Origin: Fimenecus sp045543095 | Lineage (GTDB): Bacteria > Bacillota > Clostridia > Oscillospirales > Acutalibacteraceae | DNA length: 64,000 nt | Direction of reading: 5' to 3' | NCBI GenBank assembly: GCA_045543095.1 | Contig: JAZQMC010000007.1 | Coordinates: 1 to 64,000, forward strand | In this document: positions 1 to 9,144 of the stretch, one piece after another | How the letters are laid out: each line of letters starts with the position of its first letter | Position numbering within the stretch: position 1 is the stretch's first letter | Program-made: the position numbers and the translations under genes | Notes under the pieces: model-generated | Database searches by the model: none | Seen by the model: only the letters and a program-made list of their open reading frames with translations | What the model was told of the DNA's origin: nothing

Positions 1-641
1 GTATAGATGTCTTGCATACCGATAGGGTGCTTCCAGTTAACTGTTTTCTGCGGAAGAAAGCCTACGAACATCGATGCAATAGATGGAAGGAATACACCAA
101 AAAGGTCAGCGAACTTTGATGTTGCAATAAGGTTGTCACGTTCGTTATTGTTTGGAGTGATATTATAAAGCATAATATTCCAAGCACCGAAGTATGACAT
201 ACCAAGGTTATAAACAAAAATAGCAACAATAGTCCATATAACTTTTTGCCACTCGTGAACAAGGAACGCGGGAGTGGTAAAGAGCATTATCATTGCAATT
301 GCCCAGAATGGTGTAGGAATTACAAGCCAAGGACGAAGTCTGCCCCAACGAGTACGAGTTCTGTCAATAATAAGACCTGAAATTGAGTCATCAACTGCGT
401 CGTAGATGGTCTCAATAAACATAATAATACCGTATGTACTACCCGACATTCCAAGGAAGCTAATTGCAAAGAACTGACGGAATGCGTTAACATACTGGCT
501 TAAGTTTTTCTGTCCGAAAGAGGTGAGAAGATAGCCTGCAATTTCTTTTGGGCGAAGGTATCTTCTGTCTTGAGCTGATATTTCTTGTTCAGTACCAACT
601 TCAATTTCTTCGGCAACAGTGGTAGTAGTTGTGTTTTCCAC
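1..641 (-). CDS. GPH-family (MFS) sugar:cation symporter, N-terminal part
   Basis: Runs off the left edge, so only about the first 213 residues are present. I chose a GTG start at 641 because an AAGGCGTG Shine-Dalgarno sits just upstream and no ATG lies in the right place. A Thr/Glu-rich tail of about 30 residues precedes the first membrane segments. The loop RTRTRWGRLRPW at about residues 95-106 is the hallmark of glycoside-pentoside-hexuronide porters, which import oligosaccharides or glycosides with Na+ or H+. It resembles the second GPH porter at 46012 (RTKWGKCRPY). The substrate cannot be read from sequence. Family assignment is firm. Confidence 0.85.
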   Translation of the reverse strand, partial: MENTTTTTVAEEIEVGTEQEISAQDRRYLRPKEIAGYLLTSFGQKNLSQYVNAFRQFFAISFLGMSGSTYGIIMFIETIYDAVDDSISGLIIDRTRTRWGRLRPWLVIPTPFWAIAMIMLFTTPAFLVHEWQKVIWTIVAIFVYNLGMSYFGAWNIMLYNITPNNNERDNLIATSKFADLFGVFLPSIASMFVGFLPQKTVNWKHPIGMQDIY

Positions 642-718
642 TTTTCAATCACGCCTTTTTGTAAAATCAGTATATAGCATAAATATACATTATTTAGTAT
701 ATCACAATAAAAAATAAT

Positions 719-750
719 AATCAACCAAAAACGTAAAATTTTGGTTGATT
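719..750 (-). terminator. Intrinsic terminator of rnhA
   Basis: Perfect inverted repeat AATCAACCAAAA / TTTTGGTTGATT with a short loop, followed on the minus strand by a T-rich tract. It lies 10 nt past the rnhA stop and separates it from the GPH gene. Confidence 0.7.
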
Positions 751-760
751 ATAATCAGAT

Positions 761-1207
761 TTATTTGAATTTTTGAGAATAGGCAACTGCCAATGCGTCG
801 CAACGCTCGTTTTCGGGGTGCCCCGCGTGACCTTTTACCCACTCGAACTCATATTCATGCTGTGCTAACAAATCAAGAAGTCTTTCCCATAAATCAGGGT
901 TTAGTGCGGGCTTTTTGTCGGCTTTTCGCCAATTGTTTTTACGCCAACCCTCTGCCCAGCCTTGTGTAATGCCGTTTACAACATAGGAGGAGTCAGAATA
1001 AATCTTCACTCTGCATTTTCTTTTAAGTGCTTCAAGTCCGTTTATTACCGCTAAAAGCTCCATTCTGTTGTTAGTAGTCTGTGCTTCGCCACCCGAAAGT
1101 TCTTTTTCTTGTCCGTTACAGCGAAGAATTGTGCCCCAACCACCGGGACCGGGATTCCCCGAACAAGCACCGTCAGTAAAAATTTCAACAAAAGTTAAGT
1201 TTTTCAT
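761..1207 (-). CDS. rnhA: Ribonuclease HI
   Basis: 148 aa, the usual length for a single-domain bacterial RNase HI, which cleaves the RNA strand of RNA:DNA hybrids (R-loops, Okazaki primers). The four acidic catalytic residues of the family are visible: D in TDGACSGNPG near the N-terminus, E in NNRMEL, D in YSDSSYV and D in ERCDALA. The basic handle (WRKNNWRKADKKP) used for hybrid binding in E. coli-type enzymes is present, and there is no N-terminal hybrid-binding domain. The RBS is a short GAGG before ATG. It ends at its own terminator and is divergent from the rnj operon. Confidence 0.97.
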   Translation of the reverse strand: MKNLTFVEIFTDGACSGNPGPGGWGTILRCNGQEKELSGGEAQTTNNRMELLAVINGLEALKRKCRVKIYSDSSYVVNGITQGWAEGWRKNNWRKADKKPALNPDLWERLLDLLAQHEYEFEWVKGHAGHPENERCDALAVAYSQKFK

Positions 1208-1330
1208 AAAAACCTCGTATAAAAAGTATAAAAATTAACTAAACTAATTTTATCACGCTTATTAAAAATTCTCAATACAAATCGTTACTTTTTTTATTAT
1301 TACATATAATTTTAGCGGTGTTCGTTTTCC

Positions 1331-1359
1331 TTGACATTTACAATAAAAAATAGTATTAT
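1331..1359 (+). promoter_or_regulatory. Sigma-A promoter of the rnj operon
   Basis: TTGACA (1331-1336), 17-nt spacer, TATTAT (1354-1359). It is the only strong promoter between rnhA and the RNase J gene and gives a leader of roughly 115 nt. Confidence 0.75.
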
Positions 1360-1424
1360 ATAATGACCAATATATTGAGTTATTATGGGCATTTGTGCAT
1401 ATAATTACATAAATTGTATTTTTA

Positions 1425-1445
1425 CCGACCGCGGCCTTTGGTCGG
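1425..1445 (+). promoter_or_regulatory. GC-rich hairpin in the rnj leader
   Basis: CCGACC / GGTCGG stem with a 9-nt GC-rich loop, standing out in an otherwise AT-rich leader about 40 nt before the rnj start codon. There is no T-run, so it is not a terminator. It may stabilise the 5' end or be a feedback site; that is inference. Confidence 0.4.
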
Positions 1446-1483
1446 CTACATATATTTTAGTTTGTTTTTATAAAGGAGGAAAT

Positions 1484-3328
1484 ATGGCTAAACAGAAAAA
1501 TGAAAAAAATGTGCAGAATAATGAGATTAAATCAAATAAAAAGCCAAAACAGACAAATAAACTTACACAGAATAAGATAAAAAAGAATACTGCGGGCAAA
1601 AAGCAGGCAGTAAAAAATGCAAATAAACCTAAAACACAAAACAAGAAAAGCAAAGCACCAAAAAAGCCTGAAATCGGTGTTAAAATCGCATTTTTAGGCG
1701 GTCTTAACGAGGTCGGCAAGAATATGACACTCTATGAGTGTGGCGGCGATATGATTTTGGTGGACTGCGGTCTTGCATTCCCCGAACCCGATATGCTCGG
1801 TGTTGACTTGGTTATTCCCGATTTCACTTATGTTGAAGAAAATGCCGATAAAATCAAGGGCATTTTCATAACTCACGGTCACGAGGACCATATAGGCGGA
1901 CTCGCATATCTTCTTAAGCGAGTTAATATTCCCGTTTACGGCACAAGGCTTACAATCGGTCTTATTGAGAATAAACTCAGTGAGCATAAAATTCTCGATA
2001 TTGCAAAGCTCAATGTAATCAAACCTAAAGATAAAATAAAGCTTGGTTGCTTTGAGGTTGAGGCAATTCACGTCAACCACTCAATTCCTGACGCACTTGC
2101 ACTTGCAATCAGCACTCCTGCAGGTCTTATTCTGCAAACAGGTGACTTTAAAATTGATACAACACCAATCGACGGTGATGTGATTGATTTGGCACGCATT
2201 GCAAAACTGGGCGAAAAGGGTGTATTATGCTTACTTTCTGACTCTACAAATGCACAGCGACCGGGATTTACCGCAAGTGAAAAAACAGTTGGCGAGTCTT
2301 TTGAAAGATTGTTCCAGAAAGCAGACGGTAAACGACTTATCGTTGCAACTTTCGCTTCAAATATCCACCGTGTTCAGCAAATTATTGATGTTGCGAAGTC
2401 AGTTGGACGTAAAGTAGCACTTTCGGGCAGAAGCCTTGAAAATGTTGTTGAAACCGCATCCAAACTTGGCTATCTCAATGTACCTGAAGGCATTTTGGTA
2501 AGTATTGATATGGTGTCACGTTATCCCGACGATAAACTTGTAATTATCACGACGGGCAGTCAGGGTGAGCCTATGTCAGCACTTTACAGAATGGCATTTT
2601 CAGAGCATCGTCGAGTTGAAATCGGTAGCGGTGACTATGTAATTATTTCTGCAACACCAATTCCGGGTAACGAAAAAACTGTCGGTAAAGTTGTTGATGA
2701 GCTTTTAAAACGCGGTGCAGAAGTAGTTTATGAAAAAATGTATGATGTTCATGTGTCAGGCCATGCCTGTCAGGAAGAACTTAAACTTATAATGAGTCTT
2801 GCAAAGCCCAAATTCTTTATTCCGGTTCACGGCGAGCAGAAACATTTAAGAAAACACGCACAGCTTGCCGAGAGTATGGGAATTGCATCGGGCAATATTT
2901 TCATTGCAGATAACGGTAGACAAGTGGAACTTACAAAGCGTAAAATGACTGCTCTTGAAAATGTTCCCGCAGGTAAAGTGTTTGTTGACGGCTACGGCGT
3001 CGGCGATGTGGGTAATGCGGTTATCCGTGAGCGTAAGCGACTTGCAGAAGACGGTCTTATAATCATTAGTGCGGTAATAGAAAAAGAAACAGGACTTTTG
3101 ATTTCGGGCCCCGATATTGTGTCCCGCGGATTTGTTTATGTTCGTGATTCCGAACAACTTATTGCCGAGGCAAAGCTTGTGGCACAGATTGCCATTGATG
3201 AATGTGTTTATGAGGGCCGAATTGATTGGGGTACAATCAGAAACAGAATAAGAGATGATATTTCGCATCTTCTCTATGAAAGAACAAAACGAAGCCCAAT
3301 GGTGCTTCCAATTGTAACAGCTGTTTAA
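1484..3328 (+). CDS. rnj: Ribonuclease J (metallo-beta-lactamase / beta-CASP)
   Basis: 614 aa from the ATG at 1484, chosen for the strong AAAGGAGG 7 nt upstream. The frame stays open back to 1385 but that stretch has no RBS and reads as leader. RNase J is the 5'-3' exo- and endoribonuclease of Firmicutes mRNA decay and rRNA maturation. The zinc motif HGHEDH lies at about residues 131-136, further metal ligands at HVNHS and QTGDFK, and the beta-CASP region (SDSTNAQRPG, TGSQGE, VHVSGHA, PVHGE) follows. Residues 1-62 are a Lys/Asn/Gln-rich disordered tail absent from short homologues (about 555 aa). It is the first gene of the operon, followed 18 nt on by gdpP. Confidence 0.96.
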   Translation: MAKQKNEKNVQNNEIKSNKKPKQTNKLTQNKIKKNTAGKKQAVKNANKPKTQNKKSKAPKKPEIGVKIAFLGGLNEVGKNMTLYECGGDMILVDCGLAFPEPDMLGVDLVIPDFTYVEENADKIKGIFITHGHEDHIGGLAYLLKRVNIPVYGTRLTIGLIENKLSEHKILDIAKLNVIKPKDKIKLGCFEVEAIHVNHSIPDALALAISTPAGLILQTGDFKIDTTPIDGDVIDLARIAKLGEKGVLCLLSDSTNAQRPGFTASEKTVGESFERLFQKADGKRLIVATFASNIHRVQQIIDVAKSVGRKVALSGRSLENVVETASKLGYLNVPEGILVSIDMVSRYPDDKLVIITTGSQGEPMSALYRMAFSEHRRVEIGSGDYVIISATPIPGNEKTVGKVVDELLKRGAEVVYEKMYDVHVSGHACQEELKLIMSLAKPKFFIPVHGEQKHLRKHAQLAESMGIASGNIFIADNGRQVELTKRKMTALENVPAGKVFVDGYGVGDVGNAVIRERKRLAEDGLIIISAVIEKETGLLISGPDIVSRGFVYVRDSEQLIAEAKLVAQIAIDECVYEGRIDWGTIRNRIRDDISHLLYERTKRSPMVLPIVTAV

Positions 3329-3346
3329 TTTTTTACAGGTGATTTT

Positions 3347-5344
3347 ATGAAAAAACACGGTAATCCCAAAAAAGAGAATATAATCAAAGCACTTTTTAAG
3401 GTGTATCCAATTACTTTTCTTTTCATTGTTATAAGTGTTTTGCTTATTTGTGCCTTGATTTATTATAATTACTACATCGCAATAGCAGGTGTGGTAGCTA
3501 TTGCCGTGCTCTGCATTGCAGGGCTTATAATTAAGGATATGGATTACCGCAGACTTCAGGGTATTGTTTCTGCAGTTGATAAAAAATTCTCGGCAGAGGG
3601 AAAAGGCGAACTTTCAAAATTCCCTATGCCCGTGGTGCTTTTTGATAATACAGACAAAATTTTATGGTATAACAATGCTTTTAAACGCATCTTTTTAATC
3701 GGAAACAAAGCTGAAGGTGTTGATGTAAAGCAGTTTACATCGGGTCAGGGAATTGACATTATCCGTGAAAATGTGTCTGTCGAGTGTGAATACGGCGATA
3801 AAAAATATACCGCATTTTCGGACTCTACCGAATACAGAAAAGAAACAGTATATTCACTTTACTTTGTTGAAGATACAGAACTTAAAAACTTCAGAACTGC
3901 TTATAACGATTCTCGCCCCGTGGTTATGATAATAAGCCTTGACGGTGTTGAAGATTCTCTTCGTGATTTTCGTGAAAGTCAGCAGGCAGGAATTCTTGGC
4001 GGAGTTGAAACTATAGTAGAAAATTATTTTGCCGAGCATAATTGTATTTCAAGAAAACTCGGTAATAACCGATTTATTGTTCTGTGTGAAAAACAGAATC
4101 TGAAAGCTATGAAAGAAGAGAAATTCTCGCTTCTCGCTTCAGTCCGTTCATATACATATAACGGAAAAGCCGTGGGAATAACTCTTTCAATCGGTGTGGG
4201 TACAGGCGAAAAATTAACCGAATGTGAAACTGCGTCACGCAATGCTCTTGATATGGCAATGGGCAGGGGCGGTGACCAGGTTGCAATTAAGACCGATAAA
4301 AATGAATTTGAATTTTTTGGCGGAGTTGCAAAGGGTGTTGAAAAACGTACCAAGGTAAGAACAAGAATGGTAGCATCCGCAATCGGTGAAATTATAAAAG
4401 CAAGCAGTAATGTGCTTGTAATGGGTCACCGCTATGCAGATTTAGATGCTCTGGGTTCAGCGGTGGGCATTGCTGCGATAAGTGAAGCATTGGGTAAAGA
4501 TGCTAAAATTGTAATGTCTTCAAAAACAACACTCGCAATGCCACTGGCAAAGCATTTAATTGCAGACGGAATGGACAATCTTTTGGTTGAACCCGAGGAT
4601 TGTGACGAATATATCAATAAGCGTACACTTTTAGTTGTTGTTGACACTCATCGTAAAAGTTTTTTGGAATATCCCGAGCTTTTTGATTTGGTAAATACAG
4701 TTGCAGTAATCGACCATCACAGAAAAACAGTTGACCATATAAATAAGGCGGTTATTTTTTATCACGAGCCTAATTCTTCGTCAGCATCAGAAATGGTTAC
4801 AGAATTGATTCAATATATCAATGTTGATGTCAATGTTTCACCTGTATGTGCCGAAGCGTTGATGTCGGGTATTACTCTTGATACCAAGAATTTTGTTATG
4901 AAAACAGGTGTGCGTACTTTTGAAGCGGCGGCTTATCTTCGTTCTCTCGGTGCAGATACAGTCAAGGTTAAGCAACTGTTCTCTAATAGTATGAAAACCC
5001 AGAAAGATAAGAGCGAAGTTATGAAAAATGCCGCTATGTATGAAAATTGTGCGGTTGGCGTTGTGGATTTTGAAAGTGACGATGTTAGAATTGTGGCAAG
5101 TCAGGCGGCGGACGAGCTTCTCAATATTGATGATGTTATTGCATCATTTGTAGCATTTAAAACAGGTGACACAATCAATATTTCAGCTCGTTCTTATGGT
5201 GAACTCAATGTTCAGCTTGTTATGGAAGAATTGGGCGGTGGCGGTCATCAGACAATGGCGGCGGCACAACTTCAGGGCGAAACATTTGATAATGCACTTA
5301 CTCGTCTTAAAAAGGCGATAAATACAGTAAAAGACAATCAGTAG
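3347..5344 (+). CDS. gdpP: Cyclic-di-AMP phosphodiesterase, GdpP/YybT family
   Basis: 665 aa, matching GdpP (about 655). Two N-terminal membrane helices (residues about 20-65), a PAS-like region, a degenerate GGDEF domain without the GGDEF signature (about 175-330), then a DHH/DHHA1 phosphoesterase. The DHH half shows a D-x-D in RYADLDALG (about 363) and IDHH at about 454-457. The C-terminal GGGGHQ at about 630 belongs to DHHA1. The family hydrolyses c-di-AMP to pApA and so tunes osmolyte transport and wall stress. Linkage with rplI and dnaB downstream is the order commonly seen in Firmicutes. RBS GGTGAT before ATG. Confidence 0.95.
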   Translation: MKKHGNPKKENIIKALFKVYPITFLFIVISVLLICALIYYNYYIAIAGVVAIAVLCIAGLIIKDMDYRRLQGIVSAVDKKFSAEGKGELSKFPMPVVLFDNTDKILWYNNAFKRIFLIGNKAEGVDVKQFTSGQGIDIIRENVSVECEYGDKKYTAFSDSTEYRKETVYSLYFVEDTELKNFRTAYNDSRPVVMIISLDGVEDSLRDFRESQQAGILGGVETIVENYFAEHNCISRKLGNNRFIVLCEKQNLKAMKEEKFSLLASVRSYTYNGKAVGITLSIGVGTGEKLTECETASRNALDMAMGRGGDQVAIKTDKNEFEFFGGVAKGVEKRTKVRTRMVASAIGEIIKASSNVLVMGHRYADLDALGSAVGIAAISEALGKDAKIVMSSKTTLAMPLAKHLIADGMDNLLVEPEDCDEYINKRTLLVVVDTHRKSFLEYPELFDLVNTVAVIDHHRKTVDHINKAVIFYHEPNSSSASEMVTELIQYINVDVNVSPVCAEALMSGITLDTKNFVMKTGVRTFEAAAYLRSLGADTVKVKQLFSNSMKTQKDKSEVMKNAAMYENCAVGVVDFESDDVRIVASQAADELLNIDDVIASFVAFKTGDTINISARSYGELNVQLVMEELGGGGHQTMAAAQLQGETFDNALTRLKKAINTVKDNQ

Positions 5345-5360
5345 AAATGAGGTATATATA

Positions 5361-5801
5361 ATGGATGTAATTTTGAAAGCAGATGTAAAGGGTTTGGGTA
5401 AAAAAGGTCAGAAAGTAAAGGCTTCTGACGGATATGCAAGAAACTTCCTTTTCCCTAAAGGACTTGCAGTTGAGGCAAATGCACAGAGCCTTACTGAACT
5501 TCGCAACCGTGAGCAGTCAAATCAGCATAAGATTGATATGGAAGTTGCGGCAGCTAATTCATCAAAAGAAAAACTGCAGGGTAAAACTGTTAAAATGACA
5601 GCAAAAGCAGGCAATAACGGCAAACTCTTCGGTTCAGTAACTTCAAAAGAAGTTGCAAGCGAAATTGAAAAGCAGTTTGCAGTTAAGGTTGACAAAAGAA
5701 AAATCACAATGGATGACATTAAAAACTTCGGCTCATACAAAATCGAAGTTAAACTCTATACAAATATCGTAGCAGAAATGACCGTAATGGTTGGAGAATA
5801 A
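5361..5801 (+). CDS. rplI: 50S ribosomal protein L9
   Basis: 146 aa, normal length. The N-terminal signature (VKGLGKKGQ, then GYARNFLFPKGLA) is the L9 motif that binds 23S rRNA domain V. A long helix (residues about 40-75) links to the C-terminal domain (GKLFGSVTSKEV). The start ATG has a GAGG upstream and lies 16 nt after gdpP, so the two are co-transcribed; dnaB follows. Confidence 0.98.
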   Translation: MDVILKADVKGLGKKGQKVKASDGYARNFLFPKGLAVEANAQSLTELRNREQSNQHKIDMEVAAANSSKEKLQGKTVKMTAKAGNNGKLFGSVTSKEVASEIEKQFAVKVDKRKITMDDIKNFGSYKIEVKLYTNIVAEMTVMVGE

Positions 5802-5860
5802 TATTTGTAACACCGATTTATCGTCGGTTACTATGAATGTGAAAAATGGAGAAAGATAAA

Positions 5861-7234
5861 ATGGAAACTAATTTTTTCTCGGCTGATTTAAATCTTCCGT
5901 ATAGTCTTGATGCCGAGCAGGCAGTGTTGGGTGCAATTCTTAAAGACCCATCTTGTTTGCCAACGGTAACAGATATGCTAAGAATTGAACATATTTATTT
6001 ACCGCAGCACAAGTCTATATACACCGCAATAATAAATATTGATACAATGGGTGGCAGAATTGACCCACTTGTTGTTCTTGAAGAACTAAAAAAAGAGGGC
6101 GTTTATGACGACATCGGCGGTAAAACATATCTTATGAAAATTGCCGATGCAGTGCCCTCAACACAGAATGTTGAATCATACATAAAGATTATTGTTGAAA
6201 AATATTATCTTCGCACACTTATGCTCACTGCCCGCGAAATTCTTGATAAAACAAGTGGCGGAACAGAATCTCCTGATTCCTTGCTTGATATGGCAGAACA
6301 GAAAATTTATGATATTCGTCGTGGCAAAAACACTTCAGGTCCTGCAAAGGTAAGCGATGTTGTTGTTTCAGATGTTTTTGAAAGACTCAACAAGCTTGCA
6401 AGTGCCGACCCTAAAGAAAAAGAGCAGTATATGGGTATCCCAACAGGATTTTCATATCTTGATAAAGTACTTGGCGGCGGTTTTCATCGTTCCGACCTTA
6501 TAATCATCGGTGCTCGTCCCGCTATGGGTAAAACAAGCTTTGCTCTTAATGTGGCAAGAAATATTGCAATGAAGGGTAAAAAAGTTCTTTTCTTCTCTCT
6601 TGAAATGTCAAAAGAACAGTTGGCTCAACGTATTATTTCAACTGAAGCCCGAATTGTAAGTAACAAGCTCAGAACAGGTGACATCAACGATGCCGACTGG
6701 GAAAAGCTGGGTCTTGCTTTGCAGAATCTTGTGAATTGTGAGCTTTATTTTGATGATACCGCAAGCATCAATGTTCCCGAAATGAAAGCACGTGCACTTC
6801 GTACAAAAGATGTTGATTGCATTGTTATTGACTATCTTCAGCTTATGTCAGGTACAAAGCGAAGTGATAACCGTGTTAATGAAGTTTCAGAGATTACACG
6901 AAGCCTTAAAATGATGGCAAAGGATTTAAATGTTCCCGTTGTAACCTGTTCACAGTTGTCCCGTGGTGTCGCAAAAAATAATAACGACCACCGCCCGCAG
7001 ATGACAGATTTGCGTGAATCAGGCTCTATCGAGCAGGATGCTGATATTGTTCTTATGCTTCACCGTGAAGATTATTATAAAACAGGCGAAGATAAGGAAG
7101 AGAGCGATACCGCAAATATTGCCGAGGTTATTGTTGGTAAAAACAGACACGGCTCAACCGAAACCGTAAAGGTTGCTTGGAATCCCGAATTTACAATGTT
7201 CTCAACTCTTGAAAGGATTAAGGATGACATCTAA
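5861..7234 (+). CDS. dnaB: Replicative DNA helicase DnaB
   Basis: 457 aa from ATG 5861, preferred over the in-frame ATG at 5846 because GGAGAAAG sits at the right distance only for the second; the first has no good RBS. The N-terminal DnaG-interacting domain starts at LPYSLDAEQAVLGAIL. The RecA-like C-terminal domain has Walker A GARPAMGKTS (about 218-227), Walker B CIVIDYLQLM, and a DLRESGSIEQDAD loop. It unwinds DNA at the replication fork as a hexamer. No intein is present. It overlaps tilS by 11 nt, implying translational coupling. Confidence 0.97.
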   Translation: METNFFSADLNLPYSLDAEQAVLGAILKDPSCLPTVTDMLRIEHIYLPQHKSIYTAIINIDTMGGRIDPLVVLEELKKEGVYDDIGGKTYLMKIADAVPSTQNVESYIKIIVEKYYLRTLMLTAREILDKTSGGTESPDSLLDMAEQKIYDIRRGKNTSGPAKVSDVVVSDVFERLNKLASADPKEKEQYMGIPTGFSYLDKVLGGGFHRSDLIIIGARPAMGKTSFALNVARNIAMKGKKVLFFSLEMSKEQLAQRIISTEARIVSNKLRTGDINDADWEKLGLALQNLVNCELYFDDTASINVPEMKARALRTKDVDCIVIDYLQLMSGTKRSDNRVNEVSEITRSLKMMAKDLNVPVVTCSQLSRGVAKNNNDHRPQMTDLRESGSIEQDADIVLMLHREDYYKTGEDKEESDTANIAEVIVGKNRHGSTETVKVAWNPEFTMFSTLERIKDDI

Positions 7235-8558
7235 AGTAATTAAAACAGTATTACAACACCTTATGATTTCATCGGGTGACACTGTCGGGGTTGGTATTTC
7301 CGGCGGTGCGGATTCTGTTGCACTTTTGCATATCCTTGCAACTTGTGGGGACGAGTTAGGTATTGAAAAACTCAAAGCGGTTCATATTCATCACGGCATC
7401 CGCGGTGAAGAAGCTGACCGTGACCTTATTTTTTCAAAGAATTTCTGCAAAAAACTGGGCATTGAGTTTATTTCATTTAATGTGAATGTGCCCGCTGAAT
7501 GTGAAAAAACAGGCGAGAGTACTGAGGAGTGTGCAAGAAGACTTCGTTATGAGTGCTTTGAAAAGGTGGATTGCAACAAATTTGCAACTGCACATAATCT
7601 CAATGATAATGCCGAAACGGTAATCTTTAATTTAACTCGTGGTTCATCACTTTCTGGACTTTGCGGAATACCTTATGTTAGAGGAAAATATATTCGTCCC
7701 TTGCTTGATTGCACAAGGGCAGAAATCGAAGAATATTTGAATGATAATAAACTCGATTTTGTGACCGACAGTACAAATTTAAGTGAAGAATATACAAGAA
7801 ATAAAATTCGTCATAATATTCTGCCATTGCTTTTTGAGATTAATCCGTCTTTTGACAAAGCTTTTTTAAAATGCATTGATTCCGTGAGAAATACAGATGA
7901 TTATATTGTTGCCTGTGCAAAAGATTTGCTTTCAAAGGCAAAATGTAAAAACTATTATGATTACACCGTTTTTGAAAATTCTCATATTTCTGTAAAAAAT
8001 CAAATTGTTTCTTTAATTTTAAAAGAGCAGAAGGTAGAGAATATAAGCCGTGAACACATTAAGGCGGTAATCCACATACTCGAAAATGGCGGGAAAGTAA
8101 GCCTTGGCGGTGATATAACTGCTTATTGTGAACGAAAAAAACTGTATTTTAATGAGCCTTCTAAAACACAAGATTTTGAAATTCCTTTAGAAATTAAAAA
8201 TCAAAAAATTACTACTCCCGCAGGCTCATATTCAATTAACATTAAAGACAAAAAAGATTTACAAAAACTTAATATAAAAAATATAGACAAATTTATAGAT
8301 TGTGATAAAATATCAAGTGATGTTTTTGTGAGGAATCGTCGTGACGGCGATTCCTATAAGCCCGCAAACAGAGGTACAAAAACTCTTAAAAAGCTTTTTA
8401 ATGAGGCTAAAACACTCGTTTGCGACCGTTCAAAAATGTTAATACTTACAGATAATGAGGGTATTATCTGGACAGAATTCTTCGGCGTAAGTGAATATTA
8501 CAAAGCCGACGAGGATACTGAAAAATTTGTGGAAATAATTAATTTGGGGGATAAATAA
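7224..8558 (+). CDS. tilS: tRNA(Ile)-lysidine synthase
   Basis: 444 aa from ATG 7224, which has AAGGATTAAGG upstream; the frame is open to 7173 inside dnaB but without an RBS. TilS converts C34 of tRNA-Ile(CAU) to lysidine so that it reads AUA. The N-type ATP-pyrophosphatase P-loop SGGADS is at about residues 26-31, followed by HIHHGIRGEEADRD and the tRNA-binding linker. The C-terminal TilS-C domain includes VRNRRDGDSYKP and KLFNEAK. The tilS-hpt-ftsH order downstream is the classic Firmicutes arrangement. Confidence 0.95.
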   Translation: MTSKVIKTVLQHLMISSGDTVGVGISGGADSVALLHILATCGDELGIEKLKAVHIHHGIRGEEADRDLIFSKNFCKKLGIEFISFNVNVPAECEKTGESTEECARRLRYECFEKVDCNKFATAHNLNDNAETVIFNLTRGSSLSGLCGIPYVRGKYIRPLLDCTRAEIEEYLNDNKLDFVTDSTNLSEEYTRNKIRHNILPLLFEINPSFDKAFLKCIDSVRNTDDYIVACAKDLLSKAKCKNYYDYTVFENSHISVKNQIVSLILKEQKVENISREHIKAVIHILENGGKVSLGGDITAYCERKKLYFNEPSKTQDFEIPLEIKNQKITTPAGSYSINIKDKKDLQKLNIKNIDKFIDCDKISSDVFVRNRRDGDSYKPANRGTKTLKKLFNEAKTLVCDRSKMLILTDNEGIIWTEFFGVSEYYKADEDTEKFVEIINLGDK

Positions 8559-8559
8559 A

Positions 8560-9102
8560 ATGCTCAACGATATTGAGAAGGTTCTTCTTTCTGAAGAAGA
8601 TTTAAAAAATATTGTAGAACGCCTTGGTGCAAAGATTACCGAGGATTATAAGGACAAAAACCTTGTGCTTGTAAGCGTGCTTAAAGGCTCCGTTGTTTTT
8701 ATGGCTGACCTTATGCGTGCAATCAAATTGCCTTGTCAGATTGACTTTATGTCAGTTTCAAGTTATGGCTCCGGCACAAAAACCTCTGGTGTGGTTAAAA
8801 TAATCAAGGACCTTGATAACGAAATCGTTTGCGGTAACGATTTGCTTATTGTAGAGGATATTCTTGACAGCGGTGTTACTCTTGAATATCTTATGAAGGT
8901 GCTTTCTGCAAGAAATCCCAACAGTATCAAAATCTGCACATTGCTTGATAAACCTGAAAGACGTAAAGCAAATGTTAAAGCAGATTATTCGGGTGCACAG
9001 ATTCCCGATGCCTTTGTTGTGGGATATGGTCTTGATTATGACGAAAAATACAGAAATTTACCGTTTGTGGGTGCGTTAAAACCCGTCGTTTACGAAAAAT
9101 AA
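8560..9102 (+). CDS. hpt: Hypoxanthine phosphoribosyltransferase
   Basis: 180 aa, normal length. The PRPP-binding loop LLIVEDILDSGVTL is at about residues 95-108, with the VLKGSVVFMADL loop before it and DKPERRK, VVGYGLDYDEKYRNLP after. It salvages hypoxanthine/guanine to IMP/GMP. In Firmicutes it is known to sit between tilS and ftsH, as here. Only one nucleotide separates it from the tilS stop, and its GGGG RBS lies in the tilS end, so the genes are coupled. Confidence 0.97.
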   Translation: MLNDIEKVLLSEEDLKNIVERLGAKITEDYKDKNLVLVSVLKGSVVFMADLMRAIKLPCQIDFMSVSSYGSGTKTSGVVKIIKDLDNEIVCGNDLLIVEDILDSGVTLEYLMKVLSARNPNSIKICTLLDKPERRKANVKADYSGAQIPDAFVVGYGLDYDEKYRNLPFVGALKPVVYEK

Positions 9103-9144
9103 TTCGTAATCAACAACTTAAATCACAGGAGTGAAAAAATTAAA

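Noticed and set aside
1385..1483. N-terminal extension of RNase J from the ATG at 1385
   Set aside because: No RBS, includes the leader hairpin, and the ATG at 1484 has a strong Shine-Dalgarno.
2846..3358. 170-aa open frame antisense to rnj
   Set aside because: It mirrors the codon pattern of RNase J on the other strand, has no RBS and encodes no recognisable domain.
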